64,000 nucleotides of DNA from Linepithema humile (lineage: Eukaryota > Arthropoda > Insecta > Hymenoptera > Formicidae): contig NC_090135.1 in assembly GCF_040581485.1 (NCBI RefSeq), forward strand, positions 1,653,001 to 1,717,000. The letters are read 5' to 3'. The position numbers and the translations under genes were made by a program. The notes below the pieces were generated by a model. That model was not told where the DNA came from. It saw only the letters and a program-made list of their open reading frames with translations, and did no database searches. Shown in pieces: positions 20,858 to 32,271 of the stretch (within the stretch, counting starts at the first letter, position 1; each line of letters opens with the position of its first letter).

Positions 20858-23800
20858 CTATCTCGGCGCGTTCGCGGCGCCATGGCGCGGAGGGCGTGGC
20901 CTTAGCCTATCGCCCCCTGGCCCCTTTTCCTTCTCCTTTGGGAGGAGGCAGTGCCTCCCTTCCCCCTCCTTTCTCTCTCGGCCTCCTCCTTCCGAGACAT
21001 AACTCTCACAGAAGGAGGAGACCGCCTCCCATGCACCCTCCCCCTCCAACATTCCCCTAACCAGGGAAGGGAGGGAGAGGTCTTCGCCCACCACCTCGAC
21101 CAGGACCCGGCGCTCCCCGGCCCGCGCCGAGCACTCCTCAAGCGTGTGCCGCGCCGAGTCCAGGCCGGCCGCACAGTGGTGGCACCGCGTAGTGCGCTCC
21201 TTCCCAATGCGTCACAGGTATTCACCGAAACAGCCATGTCCGGTGAAGACCTGTGCCATGCGGAAGGAAATTTTTTCTCCCCTCCTACCTACCTACCTAC
21301 CCACTCCCGTAGGTAGGGCCGGATGGCCTCGACGGTCCTAATTCCAGGAAGACCCGGAGTAGTGTGTTCGCCCAGTTGGTGTCTCCACTCCTTGAGCGCC
21401 CACCTCCGGGCCCTGGCCTTCTCTCTCCACTTTCCTGGGGATATTTTCGGGGGCAATACCGCTCCGTCCGACCTCAATCGCGCACCGATATGCTTCGGCA
21501 CGCGAAGCAGCGACTAGGTCGAACGGAAGCACCCCCGCCAGGGTCGTGGCCGCCACGTACGACACCGTCCGGTAACACCGGGCGACTCTGATGGCCATGC
21601 GCCTGTCCGCCTTCCTGACCAAGGCCATGACGCGTTTATTGGCCATCAAGTCCTCTGCCCAAATCGGTGCCCCGTAAAGGGACACCGACCGGACGGTGTT
21701 CGCGTATAGGTGCCTCACTTTGGCACCCGGACCGCCGAGATTGGGCAGGAGGCGGCACAAAGCGTTCGCCATCCTGTCCACTCTGGGAGCGACAGCATCG
21801 AAATGCTGAGTAAACTTCCAGAGTCCATCCAGGGTGAGGCCAAGGTACTTCATCTTGGACCCCACAGGGATACGGGACCCTCCGACGTTTATAAATGTCG
21901 GGGGTGGTCTTCCTCCTGTCTTCCTGCGGAAGAACAGGGCCTCCGTCTTCTGAGGAGCCACCTGCAATCCCAGGCCCCGTATTACGCGCACCACGCTGCC
22001 GACGGCTGCGGTCGCGACAGCCGCGGCCTCACTTCAATCCTCCCCCCGAGCCATGACTAAAGTGTCGTCGGCGTAACAGACGACGTCACAGCCTGGAGGA
22101 AGGGCCGCCCGAAGCACTACGTCGTATCCGAGATTCCACAGCATCGGGCCCAAAACGGACCCCTGTGGAACCCCGCGGTACATCTGCCTCTCGCACACCG
22201 TGCCCGATCTATCCGTATATGCGAATGTCCTGCCCCGGAGATAGTTCCACAGGACTGCCTGAAAATAGGGGGGCATCTGGAAATGATAAAACGATGCCCC
22301 CAGACAGTCCCAGGGGAGGGAGTTGAAAGCGTTCACAATATCTAACGATACTGCTATTGCAATCTCCCCCCCTCCCTCTTCAACGCGGCCCCCGCGAAGG
22401 AGCGGACGTGGCTTATCGCATCCACGGTACCCCGCCCCTCTCGGAAGCCGAATTGCCTGTTACTTAGTGTGGGACCACCCCGGGACAGGTGCTGAACGAG
22501 GCGCCCCACGATTATACGCTCGTAGAGCTTACCTGCCTCGTCCAGCAAGCATATGGGCCGGTATGCGGAGGGTTGTTCCGGCGGCTTACCGTTCTTGTGG
22601 AGAAGGACCAGATTGGCCCTCCTCCACCGCAAGGGGAAAGTGCCGGATCTTAGGCAAGCGGTAAATAGCCGCCCCATCCGGTCACTCAGCACCCTCGCCG
22701 CCAGGGCCCAGGCCCTGCCGGGTATTCCGTCGGGACCAGGTGCTTTGGCAGCGCCACCAAGCCTGGCCCGCACTGCGGTCACCTTCTCTGCCAAGACTGC
22801 CGGTTCCTCGGGCCACGCTTCCCCGACCGTAGGGGGAGGGATGTTGATCTCCCCCACAGGGAACAACGTATCAACAATATTCCCGAGGATTGCCGGCTTC
22901 AGTCTCTCCGCAGTGGGGGGCGCCGCCTTTGGTCTCAGCTTCCTGAGTACTATCTTGAAGGGTCGCCCCCACGGATCCCGATTCAGGGTGGAGGTTAATT
23001 CCTTCCATGCCCTGGCCTTCGCTGTCCTGATGGCAGCTCAGAGGGCGTTACGCGCGGCGCGAAACCCCTCCAGAGCTTCCGTCACTCTGGTGTGGTCCCC
23101 CCTTCTGCGAACTTGCAGGAATGTGCGCCTGGCGGCCAAAGAGAGACGCCTCAACTCGGCGATCTCCCCGGACCACCAGTGCATAGCCTTCTTGGGGGAC
23201 CATTTAGATCGCGGCATAGACACTTCGCATGCGTCTTCGACCATGCTCACGATCCTCGTGGCCTCTTTTTCTGGGTCCACGGCCTGGCCGGCTGGTTTTG
23301 GCCAGGTTTCCACCAGAATGACCGCCATCAGGATGTCCTCGTTCATCTTTTTGAGGACCCAGCCTTTTCGGGTGTTACGCCCGCGACGGCTGAGCTGTCC
23401 GGTGGGGGTGGTCGAGGCCTCGATTACGATATATCTGTGATCGGACCCCGATTCCAGGTCTTCTTCCACCCACCAACCCGTGACCCTGCGCGCGGCCGAC
23501 GGGGAAGCCCACGTGATATCCACGATAAACTCCCCCCGGGTACGCACGCAGGTGCTCCTCGAACCTGTGTTTAGAACGCACAGGCCGAGTGCCGCCGCCC
23601 ATTCCACCATCTCCCCTCCTTTCCCGTCGGTTCGCCAGAAACCCCACAACGCAGACCATGCGTTGAAGTCCCCCGCGACTATCGTAGGCCGGGGGAAGCA
23701 CCTACGTATACACTCCCCCAGCCCCGCCAGGAAGGTCTTAAAGGAGGGGAGTTTCCAACTAGGTGGGGCGTAACACCCGATGATGCACCACTCACCCCAT

Positions 23801-24053
23801 TCCACCCCCATGAACCCCAGTCCCGCCTCAAACTTTGAGCACGGGCGGGAAGTCTTGGGTGGCCGCCAGAAAATGGCGACCCTCTTCCTCGTAGGATCCA
23901 GAAACCAATTGGAGTGGTCCTCCGGAATCCAATATGGTTCCGTGACCACCCCCAACTCGAACTCACCCTCCGCCATGGTTTGATAGAATAAGTCCATCGC
24001 CACGGCGGAGTGGTTCGTGTTTATTTGTAGGATCTTAGTAGGCGCGAATTTTC
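20858..24053 (-). pseudogene. ORF2: endonuclease-reverse transcriptase of GC-rich unit copy 1 (several breaks)
   Basis: The AP-like endonuclease is seen from 24003 with VAGDFNAWSALWG and SGSDHRYIVIE. The reverse transcriptase follows with AKAPGPDGIPG, YRPICLLDEAGKLYERII, FGFREGRGTVDAI, CGVPQG-type YRGVPQGSVLGP and the catalytic CYADDTL. A C-terminal CCHC motif follows (CHHCAAGLDSAQHTLEEC region near 21140-21190). Breaks seen: TGA at 23038-23040 where copy 2 has an arginine codon, a frameshift near 22340, TGA at 22034-22036 where copy 2 has tryptophan, and frameshifts near 21440 and 21290. It is clearly inactive as it stands. Domain order is that of R1-clade ORF2. Confidence 0.75.
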
Positions 24054-26489
24054 CTAACTAGGATCCTCTACACTCTTCCAGGGCGGTGATACCGGGTCGG
24101 TTTCACCGTTGAGCCACTCCTGCCCCCCACTCGGGCTCAATTCCCAATCAACGGGGAGGGGAAACAGATCCTTTGTCGCAGCCTCCGCGGCTGTCTCGCG
24201 AGTGGGCGTGGTGGTCCAGGTCACGCCCTTTGCTCCCGCCCTCTTCTCTGCTGTGTTAGCATGGGCGGACGCGTGGGCCAAGGTTGCGCCCGCACTTTCC
24301 GCCCTCCCCCTCCGTTCCAGATGCTGGAGAGGGCACGGAGTCCGTAGAGACCGCGCCCTCAATTTCCACCTCTTCTCCTACCGAGGCTACGGGGCCAGAC
24401 CCGGCATCCACAGACACGGTGTCCGGTATTCCCGTCACCTTCACCTCCATAACCTCGGGACCGGGCGCGGGGGCCAAAGCCACGCCCGTTCTTTCTTCTC
24501 TCTTCTTTATCCCCTCCCTCCTCCCAGGAGACTTGGGGGAATTGGTGGTAGGCACGGGGGCCAAGGCCGCGCCCACTGGTCTGCCTCTCCCATTCCGCCC
24601 CCTGCTACTGGGGGCCTTACAGGCAGGGCCCCCCAACCTGTGATTATGGGGGAGCCCTTTATCCCTGCATACAGGGCAGCTCACCGGGGCCTCGCAGTCT
24701 CTTGCGAGGTGTCCCGGTAAGCCACACCTGTAGCAGATGTTGCTCCTATCTGTTGTGCCCTTGCATTTCGCACTTACATAGCCTTTCTCCAAACATTTAA
24801 AACATTGCAGGGGCCTCTCATCTAAGAGAGTCACCCCCGCCCTTGACCACCCTCCCACTATGAAATGGGGCTCCCTCGCGACTTTGATCGCCGCGTATAG
24901 GGGGCACCTAACCCAGGCTGTCCTTTTCCCAAACTCCCCCCTGGTGGGTCGAATGGGCCCTGCTTGGACCTGTGCAAGGGGGCATCCCCCTACTTCTGCA
25001 ACCGCAGCCATGACCTCGGCCGCGTCAATCGACACGTCGAGGCCGCTAACCCTCAACTCCCCAACTTTGGAGGGCCTCATCACTTTGATGCCCCCCCTCC
25101 CTTGGAAAATCTTCCTCAGGGCTTCGGCCAGGGCATCGGCCTTCCTCTCGCACTCCGGGCCCGGTACTTCCAGGAGGGTAGCTCCCGTCCTAGCCGTCCC
25201 GGACCTCACGTGCGCGATGCCCAGCTCGCCGATGGTAATTCTGCCCCTCGCCTCTCTCATTACCCGGGCGTACTCCCCTTGCGTACACGTAACTGTAATC
25301 GCCGCTGTCTTGGGGAGACTCCGGGTCCTGGGGGCATTAGGCGGGGCAGTCCTGGCCGGGCCCCTTCCCTCCTGCTGTCCCGCTTGGTCCGCCGCCTTGG
25401 CCTCCTGGGCCACTTGTTTCCTCCTTTTTCTCCCCACCACCTCCGCATATGGATATACGGTGGGGTGGGAGGCCTGCGTGCTCCGCCGCCGCTGTCGCTG
25501 CAGTGAGGGGGGAGGCCCCCTCTCATGTGCGGCCAACGGCTTCGCGGATGCCGCGGCTAACCCTCCCCCATCCCGACGCAGACGCGGGGCTTCCTTTGAA
25601 GGGGTGGCGGTGGGAGAGAGAACGGCCTCGGCCTTTTCTTTTTTCCCACCCCCCTCCCTCCCTCCTTTGGAGGGGGGAGCTCTCTATCCGCCGTCGTGCT
25701 CGGGGGTGAGACCAATCCCAGTCTCTCAATGATCATCGGTATCAAGTCCTCAATGATACCCGGCAGCCTCCTCCGGATCTCCTTCTCCCCCACAGCAGTG
25801 GGGGCGGGAGGAGCTCTTCCTCTGTTTCCTCTGTGTTCCCCCGCCGCCCGGTCCCGCGCGCGCGGTCGGGGGGAACCCTTCCCCTCCTCGGGCCTGTCTG
25901 TCCTCCCCATCGCGCCCAATGCCGGGCTGACGGGGAGCAGTTCCACAGCTGGGGCAGGCGCGGAAGGAGGAGGAGGAGGAGGCGGAATCCTTCTCTCCAG
26001 ATTCCGCACCTGTTCCTTCAACCTCACTTTCTCCTACCTGAGCTTTCCTACCATCCTCTGGAGAGCTTTAAGCTCCTCTCGGAGTCTCTTCTCTGGGGTA
26101 ACCCCCTCCTTCTTCCTGATTTTATTGGGTCTTGCGGCGGCGCCACCGTTACTCACCCTATTATCACTCGAGGGTGTTGCACCCCCTCTGGTTTCCCCCA
26201 TTCTTCTTCCCTTCGGGGTTGCGTACTCCGAGTTGGAGTCTCCTTCCGGGGAGGAGAAGATATCCTTTCCCTTCCTCTTAACATTGGTGGGAGTGAACCC
26301 ATCACTCGCCCCCATCATGCTCACTTCCATCCCCAGTACGCTTTGGCTGTAGCGATTGCTCGGCGTTGCGGTCTGTCCAGCCTTGTTATTGTCCATCCGT
26401 AGGTCATTTGTAGCTTGTTGCATGCCTTTGTCGTCATTGTTTAGTCCGTCCTTAATGTTTGTATTTTTTATGTTTGTGTCAGTCTCCAT
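24054..26489 (-). pseudogene. ORF1: Gag-like protein of GC-rich unit copy 1 (broken)
   Basis: ATG at 26487-26489 (METDTNIKN). The first frame runs to an in-frame TAG at 26034-26036 and continues in the same frame to 25557. A frameshift near 25620 leads to the main frame (to 24256), with a conserved GEYARVMREARGRITIGELG stretch, LEVPGPECERKADALAEAL, RPLQCFKCLEKG, and three knuckles: CFKCLEKGYVSAKC, CYRCGLPGHLARDC and CPVC...H...C. A shift near 24300 may extend the tail to 24054. It corresponds to ORF1 of copy 2, and is only distantly related to ORF3 of the same unit. Its expected role is RNA binding and particle formation. Confidence 0.65.
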
Positions 26490-27806
26490 ATTGTTCCCAC
26501 GAAATAGGTAGGAAATATGGGTCCATCCCTGCAGAGCCTCCTTACCGGTATAAGGCGACTAACATACTGTGGGATTGCGCCAGCTGCCCCACAGGGATCG
26601 TTTGCGACCGCACATTTTTAGAGTCTCTGCGGCCATTCAGCCCTTGGCACGATGCCTTCCACCTTGGCTTGAGACTTCCGCGCTACTGTCCCGGACCCGA
26701 CACACCAATCGGCGCGCACGCCTTACGAGCCCCCAAAAAGAAACTGGCCCGCTCGGCGCACGCCTCCGACTGGCCAGCGAGGAGACTCGCCCCGCCACCC
26801 GCCCGCATGAGGCCCGACATGCGGCGGGTCAAAAGCAACGGACCGCCCCGAAAGCGCGCCCCCGGGTAGAATGCGGATTCCCCCGAGCGACGCGTCCCGG
26901 CACGACCGCCGCCCCCTCACCACCACATGCCGGCCCGCAAGAGAACCACAGGTCCCCACCCGAGCGGGCGTGAATGATGTGAATTGTGTGTGTGTGTATG
27001 AAGTGTGTATGTGAATGAAAGGTGAGTGAGTGTGTGTGCGTATGCAGCACGGGAAGCGGCACCCCACGCATCTCCACGATGCGCGGGGGTCCCCCGCCGA
27101 ATGCATGCATGACCCCCGACTTCCGAGCATCTTCGCATAAGCGAAGGCGCCCAGAGAGTTCGGGGGCCAGGAATGTGTGTGTATGAATGTGTGTGTGAAT
27201 GGTCGCGCGAGCCGGGGAAGGACGACTCCCGGCCGAATGCGACGAGTCCGGGTACAGCCGGAGAGGAGAGCAGCGCACCTCCCCCCCGCCAATCCTGTGG
27301 TTTGATTTCGGAGTGTCTGTCTCCTAGGCCGACTGCCCACACAGGGCTAACGAGCTCGGCCTGCCCGGGTCTTTTTATAGAGGTTTTACCACCCTTGCGG
27401 CCCGTCCTAGCTAAGCTAGCACCGGCCCCCGGCCCCATTAACTGGGGTTAGGGTATGAGTCGCCACGCCCCCCCACGTGCCATGGGGGGCTCGACCGTTA
27501 TGCCGAAGCATCGGCGTGCTAACGAGGCTGGTCAGGCCCCGGCTTTTTTATCGAGGTAATGCTCCTCTTTCCTGGTGGGGTGAATAACACTCCTAACGGA
27601 TCCAGGCCTCCGGGCGATTGAAGTCAGGGCCGCCAACCCCTACCGGCTAATCGGGACAAGTCTCTTGAGGGGTAGCCGGACCCCCGTTCCCCCCAGCGGG
27701 AGAACTGTGCGCTCTTAGCACCGTGAAACGACCCCAGCGGGCCATCCCCCGGTGAGCCCTCTCACCACGACAAGGTGGCGCACAACGAGAGGGAGGGAGG
27801 AGGAAC
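26490..27806 (-). other. 5' leader of GC-rich unit copy 1
   Basis: Non-coding. The 5' terminal part has the stem CCCTCTC (27757-27763) with GAGAGGG (27787-27793), the hairpin GCCGA-AGCA-TCGGC (27502-27515), and the stem AGGCCGA (27326-27332) with TCGGCCT (27356-27362). A 750-base inner part shared with the Gag-only element includes GT-rich tracts near 26980-27040 and 27175-27200. The two TATAAAAA-like runs (minus strand, near 27375 and 27548) could be promoter elements. Confidence 0.6.
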
Positions 27807-27817
27807 CTAACCTAACC
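27806..27817 (-). repeat. Telomere-type repeat CCTAACCTAACC
   Basis: Two and a half CCTAA units directly at the 5' end of GC-rich unit copy 1. In the sense direction of the retrotransposon the flank reads GGTTAGGTTAGG. Confidence 0.75.
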
Positions 27818-28411
27818 TTGCAACCGGTTCCTGGATGCTCGAGGAACGATCCGGAGATTAAGCTGAGGAGGCTCTTCGGGGACCTCTCCCCGAAAAACAA
27901 ATAATTCATATTTACGTAGATATAAGACATTATGTAACCATAGGCTAAGTCTGAATAAAATAAATAATTTCACTTAACCAATATTATAAAATAAAACAAT
28001 CATTAGAAATACATTAATCTTATAATAAGAAACGTAAATAAAGCACGAACAAGCATTCAATATAGGTTAAATAAATACTTACCATACTTACCGTATAACC
28101 AGTAGACATTACCTGAAATAATAAAACATTGTTAATCTTTTCTTTTAAATTTAGTTAGGTTAACAAACAACAAGGTCAGAAAAATGTAAATGTAATGACC
28201 ATTATTAATTTTATTATGTATTTAAAAAATGCGATAATTTTAAGTTCAAAAATCGCGCCTGCTCAACCGTTGACCGAGCTGATCAGACGCGGACTATTCC
28301 AAGATGGCGACAACTGAGGGTCACCAGACGGATCTCCACGATTGGAGGAAACTTTGCTGGGCTCTGATTGGACACTGCACCAGCAGAAGGGAGAACAGTC
28401 GGATCCAGGGG

Positions 28412-28419
28412 TATAAAAG
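28412..28419 (+). promoter_or_regulatory. TATA box of repeat unit 1
   Basis: TATAAAAG preceded by a GC-rich G run and GATTGG boxes 40-80 bases upstream. The equivalent position in unit 2 is 31670. Confidence 0.6.
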
Positions 28420-28459
28420 CTGGACCCGAAAGAGCTCTCCAGTGATTTCAGCGAGGAAA

Positions 28460-28481
28460 CCATCACTCGGCGGAGTGATGG
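28460..28481 (+). other. Covarying hairpin in repeat unit 1
   Basis: CCATCACTC (28460-28468), loop GGCG, GAGTGATGG (28473-28481): nine perfect pairs, 48 bases after the TATA box. Confidence 0.75.
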
Positions 28482-28973
28482 GTAACGCGTCACTCAATTG
28501 TAATACGCGAACCACCGAAATGTTGTCGGCGTGTGTAAAAACGTTGTAAGCCATTACGGCTGATTATATATGTGATTTTATTTTGTTTGGTGTTAAATAT
28601 ATTATTTATTTTAACTAATCATCAAAATAAGGTGTGTAAAGATTATTTCGGTCCGAACCTGAAAAAGATAGTTGTTAGTACTTACCTCATCTGTTCTGCA
28701 TCCTGGTGATCCATCGTCCGTGCGCGAGGTGAACCTACGAACAAACAAAAAATGGATTAGAACGAGATACGCTGCAGCATATCATCAGGCGTCATCGTCC
28801 ATGCTGAGGGAAGCGACATCCGAGCCCAAGGGTCACAAAAGGACGAGACGAGGATCTCAACCTTCTCGTTTGTAAGGTTAAAACGAGTGGCGACCAATCT
28901 ACGGCGAACGTATTGCTGCCTGCGACTGGTGAGTCCTGGTTATTATCTATCCATCGGGCGCGTCCGGTTACAA

Positions 28974-28980
28974 CCTAACC
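28974..28980 (-). repeat. CCTAACC junction between the two repeat units
   Basis: A single CCTAACC heptamer lies between the ends of units 1 and 2. Confidence 0.7.
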
Positions 28981-29404
28981 TTGCAACCGGTAGGCGGATG
29001 CAGCCGGAACGAGCCATCCGTTAAACAGGACTAAACCCATAAGGGGAAATCCGACATCCTGCCAAGAAACAATAAGGGGTAGCTGAGCAGAAACCAAGAC
29101 CCAGACCAGCTACGTGACAATAAATATAAAAGTCATAGGTTAAAACTTCTAAAACTTTAGAAATACACGTAATTAGGATAATGCGTCGTAAATATAACCT
29201 CCCTGTAAAAATAAGTTAGGTTTAGGAATAGCAAGTAAGCACCCGTATATAACCTATACTTAATAAATACTTTATTAGCATTAAATCATTACAATTACAT
29301 TTCTTAGAAGATAGATAAAGTAGTTGTAGGAACCTCAGTAGCGTAAGCCTGTAAAATAAAAAATATATGTTAATAAAGTACAGATAGAAATTCATGTTAA
29401 TAAA

Positions 29405-29420
29405 TAGTAATAGCTTAGCC
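29405..29420 (+). repeat. Target site duplication, left copy
   Basis: TAGTAATAGCTTAGCC, 16 bases, identical to 31395-31410, flanking a poly(T)-ended retrotransposon fragment. Confidence 0.9.
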
Positions 29421-31394
29421 TTTTTTTTTTTTTTTTAAGGCAGGAAAATCCATTACGGATACCCGCAGCCCTCGGGGGAGGAACTGCAGGTTATGTGGGA
29501 CTCTCCCCGGCCAGCCGACCGGGGCCTACCCACTAAAACCCTGCAAGTGGCCTACACCGGCATGATGCAGGGACCCGGGGAACTGCCCGAGGGTATAACA
29601 TCCCGGGCCCCTGCTGCCTGACGCTCTAAGAGCATCGCTCCTCGTCCTAACCCTCCCAAGGGAGAGTTAGGACCTGCTGGGAGGACCACTACCCCCTCCC
29701 AGCACCATCTCGCGTAATGCGGGGGGTGGAGTCGGTGTTAGGGCCCCCGCCCCATACACCGGTCTCCTCTGACGCCCGGCCGGCGGGAAGAGCGGGAGGG
29801 ATGATGTCCTCAAAAGAAGACCCCCATCCCCACTCGACCCTCGACCGGAACCCGTTAAGGAGGGTGCGGAGGAAACCGCCCCCCCCGTAGATGCGCGGGT
29901 GGTCGCCGCCGACGGCCAACCAGCCGTCGACGACGGTGAGCACCCGCGCCGTCCGCGTGAGGATCATCCGGGGGGTGGGCTTCCCCCCGTCTGATCCTCT
30001 TGGCCTCCTCCTTCTGGGAGATAACATTCTCGCAGAAGGTGGAGACCGCCCTCCAGTTTTCCTCTCCCTCCAGCATTCTTTCAACGAGAGTGGGGAGGGA
30101 AAGGTCACAGCCCACCACTGCGAGCAGAACCCGGCGCTCAGCATCCCACGCCGGACACACTTCAAGAGTGTGCTGCGCCGTGTCCCGCCCGGCCGCACAG
30201 TGGTGGCACTTGGTCGTGCGTTCCCGCCCAATGTTGTGCAGGTACTCACCGAAACAACCATGTCCGGTGAGCACCTGCGTCGTTCTAAAAGACAGCCCGC
30301 GTCCCCTCCGCCCCAGCCACTACCGGAGACGGGGGTGGATGGCCGTGGCGACCCTACGGCCCGAGAGATATTCTACCCGGGCCACCCGCCCGAGGAATTG
30401 CTCCCACGAGCAAATGGCCCGAGCCCGGGCCTGCCATCTCATACGGTCGACCGCGCCGGGAGGGAAGCTTCCCTCCCTGCGGAAATCCCTAAGGCCATTA
30501 TAGGCCTCCCGGTATTGCTCCGCGAGAAACTCTACCGGGGGGATCCCCGCCAGCACGGTTGACGCCGTATACGACACCGTCCTGTACGAGCGGATGACTC
30601 TGATGGCGGCCAGCTGCAACGCCCGATGCATACTGGCTTGTATGCGGGCGCTAGCCGCCATCTCACTCGCCCACACCGGTGACCCGTAAAGGGCCACCGA
30701 CAGGACGGTGTTGGCGTAAAGACGGCGTGTCTTCACGCCAGGGCCGCCAATGTTCGGCAGGAGTCGGGAAAGAGCTTCCGCTATCCTGCCGACCTTGGGG
30801 GCTAGAGCCGCGAAGTGCTGCTCAAACCCCCAAGAGCCATCCAGGGTGAGGCCCAGATATTTCATCTGCTGCCCCACCCTGACGCGGACTGTCCCTACCG
30901 TTACGTCGGCCCGCGGTGGCCCCCCCAGAGACCCATCGTGGAAAAAGAGGGCCTCTGTCTTCTGGGGAGACACCCGCAGACCGATCTCCTTGATGGCACG
31001 CACGACCATGTGTGTGGCGATGTTGGCGTTCGCCACTGCCTCGTCCCATGTCCTCCCCTCGGACAGCACTAGGGTGTCGTCCGCATAGCAGACCACATGG
31101 CTGCCCGAGGGGAGGGCCATCCGAAGGACTCGGTCGTACCCGAGGTCCCAAAGCAAGGGGCCGAGAACCGACCCCTGCGGGACCCCGCAGTACATTGACC
31201 GGGTCACCGGCCTCTCTGCCCGATCCACATAGTGGATCGATCTCTCCCGGAAATAATCCTAGATGATCAGCCGGAGATAGTCGGGGAGGTCGAAAAATTC
31301 GAGAGCTTCCCCGACCTTGTCCCACGGGAAGGTGTTGAACGCGTTGGCGATGTCCAAGGACACCGCCAACACCACACCTCCCCGGGACACCGCC
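29421..31394 (-). mobile_element. 5'-truncated R1-clade retrotransposon with target duplication
   Basis: Begins with sixteen T residues (29421-29436), contains a 3' UTR with the conserved hairpin (CCCGCAG 29462-29468 with CTGCAGG 29484-29490) and the 3' half of an ORF2, and stops abruptly inside the reverse transcriptase at 31394. Identical 16-bp flanks prove insertion by target-primed reverse transcription with 5' truncation into repeat unit 2. It represents a third R1-clade family. Unlike the others it used an ordinary target, not a telomere repeat. Confidence 0.85.
29855..31394 (-). pseudogene. ORF2 fragment: reverse transcriptase and C-terminus
   Basis: The frame opens in the middle of the RT domain, with a VSLDIANAFNTFPWD-type motif at the truncation. 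It continues with YCGVPQGSVLGPLLWD, CYADDTLVL, SPQKTEALFF, MKYLGLTLDG, and a C-terminal zinc motif CHHCAAGRDTAQHTLEVC with ENVISQKEEAKR after it. Two stops interrupt a single frame: TAG at 31259-31261 and TAG at 30320-30322. No frameshift is needed. The piece is dead through truncation and stops. Confidence 0.85.
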
Positions 31395-31410
31395 TAGTAA
31401 TAGCTTAGCC
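31395..31410 (+). repeat. Target site duplication, right copy
   Basis: Identical to 29405-29420. Confidence 0.9.
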
Positions 31411-31669
31411 TAGGTTAACATAGAATAAGGTCAGGACAATGTATAAATACTGACAAATAATTATTTAATCGCTTGATTTAAGATTAGTAATAAGATGATT
31501 TTAAATTGAGCGCGTAAAGACTCAACCGCTACACAGCAGTTGAGACACGGACCAAATCAAGATGGCGGCAACTGACGACCGCCAGCACGAGCTCCACGAT
31601 TGGCGGAGACCTTCCAAAGCGGTGATTGGCCGCAGGACAAGCGGAAGGGATACCGAGCCAGCCGACGGG

Positions 31670-31677
31670 TATATAAA
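31670..31677 (+). promoter_or_regulatory. TATA box of repeat unit 2
   Basis: TATATAAA at the same relative place as the box at 28412, with GATTGG boxes upstream (near 31597 and 31624). Confidence 0.6.
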
Positions 31678-31730
31678 CCCGTGCCAGGAGAATTAGTTAG
31701 TCAGTGTGGGACTCAGAGAAATCGAAGCGA

Positions 31731-31762
31731 GAGCACCACCACTCAGCGGAGTGGTGGTGCTC
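31731..31762 (+). other. Covarying hairpin in repeat unit 2
   Basis: GAGCACCACCACTC (31731-31744), loop AGCG, GAGTGGTGGTGCTC (31749-31762): fourteen perfect pairs. The stem sequence differs from unit 1 but pairing is kept. Confidence 0.8.
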
Positions 31763-32259
31763 AGCGGCATCGCGTCGACCAATCATAAAATGCGAATCAC
31801 CGAAATGTTATCGGCGTGCGTGAAACTGTTGTAAGCCATTATGGCTAATTACCAGTGTACTTTTATTTTGTTTAATGTTAAATATATTGTTTATTTCAAT
31901 TAATTATCAAAATAAAATGTGTAAGACTTATTTCGGTCCGAACCTGTGGAAAGAAAGTTGTTAGCACTTACTTTATCCGTTCTGCATCCCGGTGATCCGT
32001 CGTCCGTGCGCGAGGTGAACCTGTGAACAAAATAAAAAAGGATTAGAACAAGATACGCTGCAACATCTCATCAGGCGTCTTCGTCCACGCTGAAGGAAGC
32101 GACATCCGAGCCCGAGGGTCATGGAAGGACGAAACGAGGATCTTAACCTTCTCGCTTGAAGGGTTAAAACGAGTGGCGACCAATCTACGGCGAACGTATT
32201 GCTGCCTGCGACCGGTGAGTCCTGAGTATTATCTCTCCAAGGGGCGCGTCCGGTTACAA

Positions 32260-32271
32260 CCTAACCTAACC
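32260..32271 (-). repeat. Telomere-type repeat CCTAACCTAACC at a retrotransposon 3' end
   Basis: Directly adjoins the poly(T) of the SART-like element. In the sense direction the element reads poly(A)-GGTTAGGTTAGG. Confidence 0.75.

Larger units (their letters stand above)
17348..27806 (-). mobile_element. GC-rich R1-clade unit with ORF1, ORF2, spacer and ORF3 (copy 1)
   Basis: From the 5' end: leader 27806-26490, ORF1 Gag 26489-24054, ORF2 endonuclease-RT 24053-20858, a spacer that repeats the 5' leader module (20857-20338), ORF3, a second Gag-like frame (20337-18086), 3' UTR and poly(A) (to 17348). Copy 2 at 54659-64000 has the same order and the same ORF2-spacer-ORF3 junctions. It is flanked at the 5' side by CCTAACCTAACC (27806-27817) and at the 3' side directly by the 5' end of the Gag-only element. 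It may be one element with two Gag genes, or an old fusion of an autonomous and a Gag-only element. Confidence 0.65.
27818..28973 (+). repeat. CCTAACC-bounded repeat unit 1 (possible telomere-associated sequence or LTR-like element)
   Basis: Starts TTGCAACCGG and ends CCGGTTACAA (inverted ends with one mismatch), flanked by CCTAACC on both sides. The second half (28160-28973) is clearly homologous to 31410-32259. It contains CCAAT-like boxes (GATTGG), a TATA box, a hairpin, a poly(A)-signal-like AATAAA region and a 3' part with TGGCGACCAATC that could be a primer-binding site or a coincidence. No conserved protein frame is visible. Two readings are open: a transcribed subtelomeric repeat, or an LTR with adjoining leader. 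Confidence 0.55.
28981..32259 (+). repeat. CCTAACC-bounded repeat unit 2 (interrupted by a retrotransposon fragment)
   Basis: Starts TTGCAACCGG (28981-28990) and ends CCGGTTACAA (32250-32259). Without the insert at 29421-31410 it would be about 1.29 kb. It has the same landmarks as unit 1: TATA box, hairpin, ACCGAAATGTT..TCGGCGTG, TTTCGGTCCGAACCTG and the closing GCGCGTCCGGTTACAA. Right flank is CCTAACCTAACC (32260-32271), then the poly(T) of the SART-like element. Confidence 0.6.

Noticed and set aside
28304..28549. 81-codon plus frame starting ATGGCGACAACT in repeat unit 1
   Set aside because: The aligned frame in unit 2 stops early and differences are not biased to third positions, so it is probably not coding.
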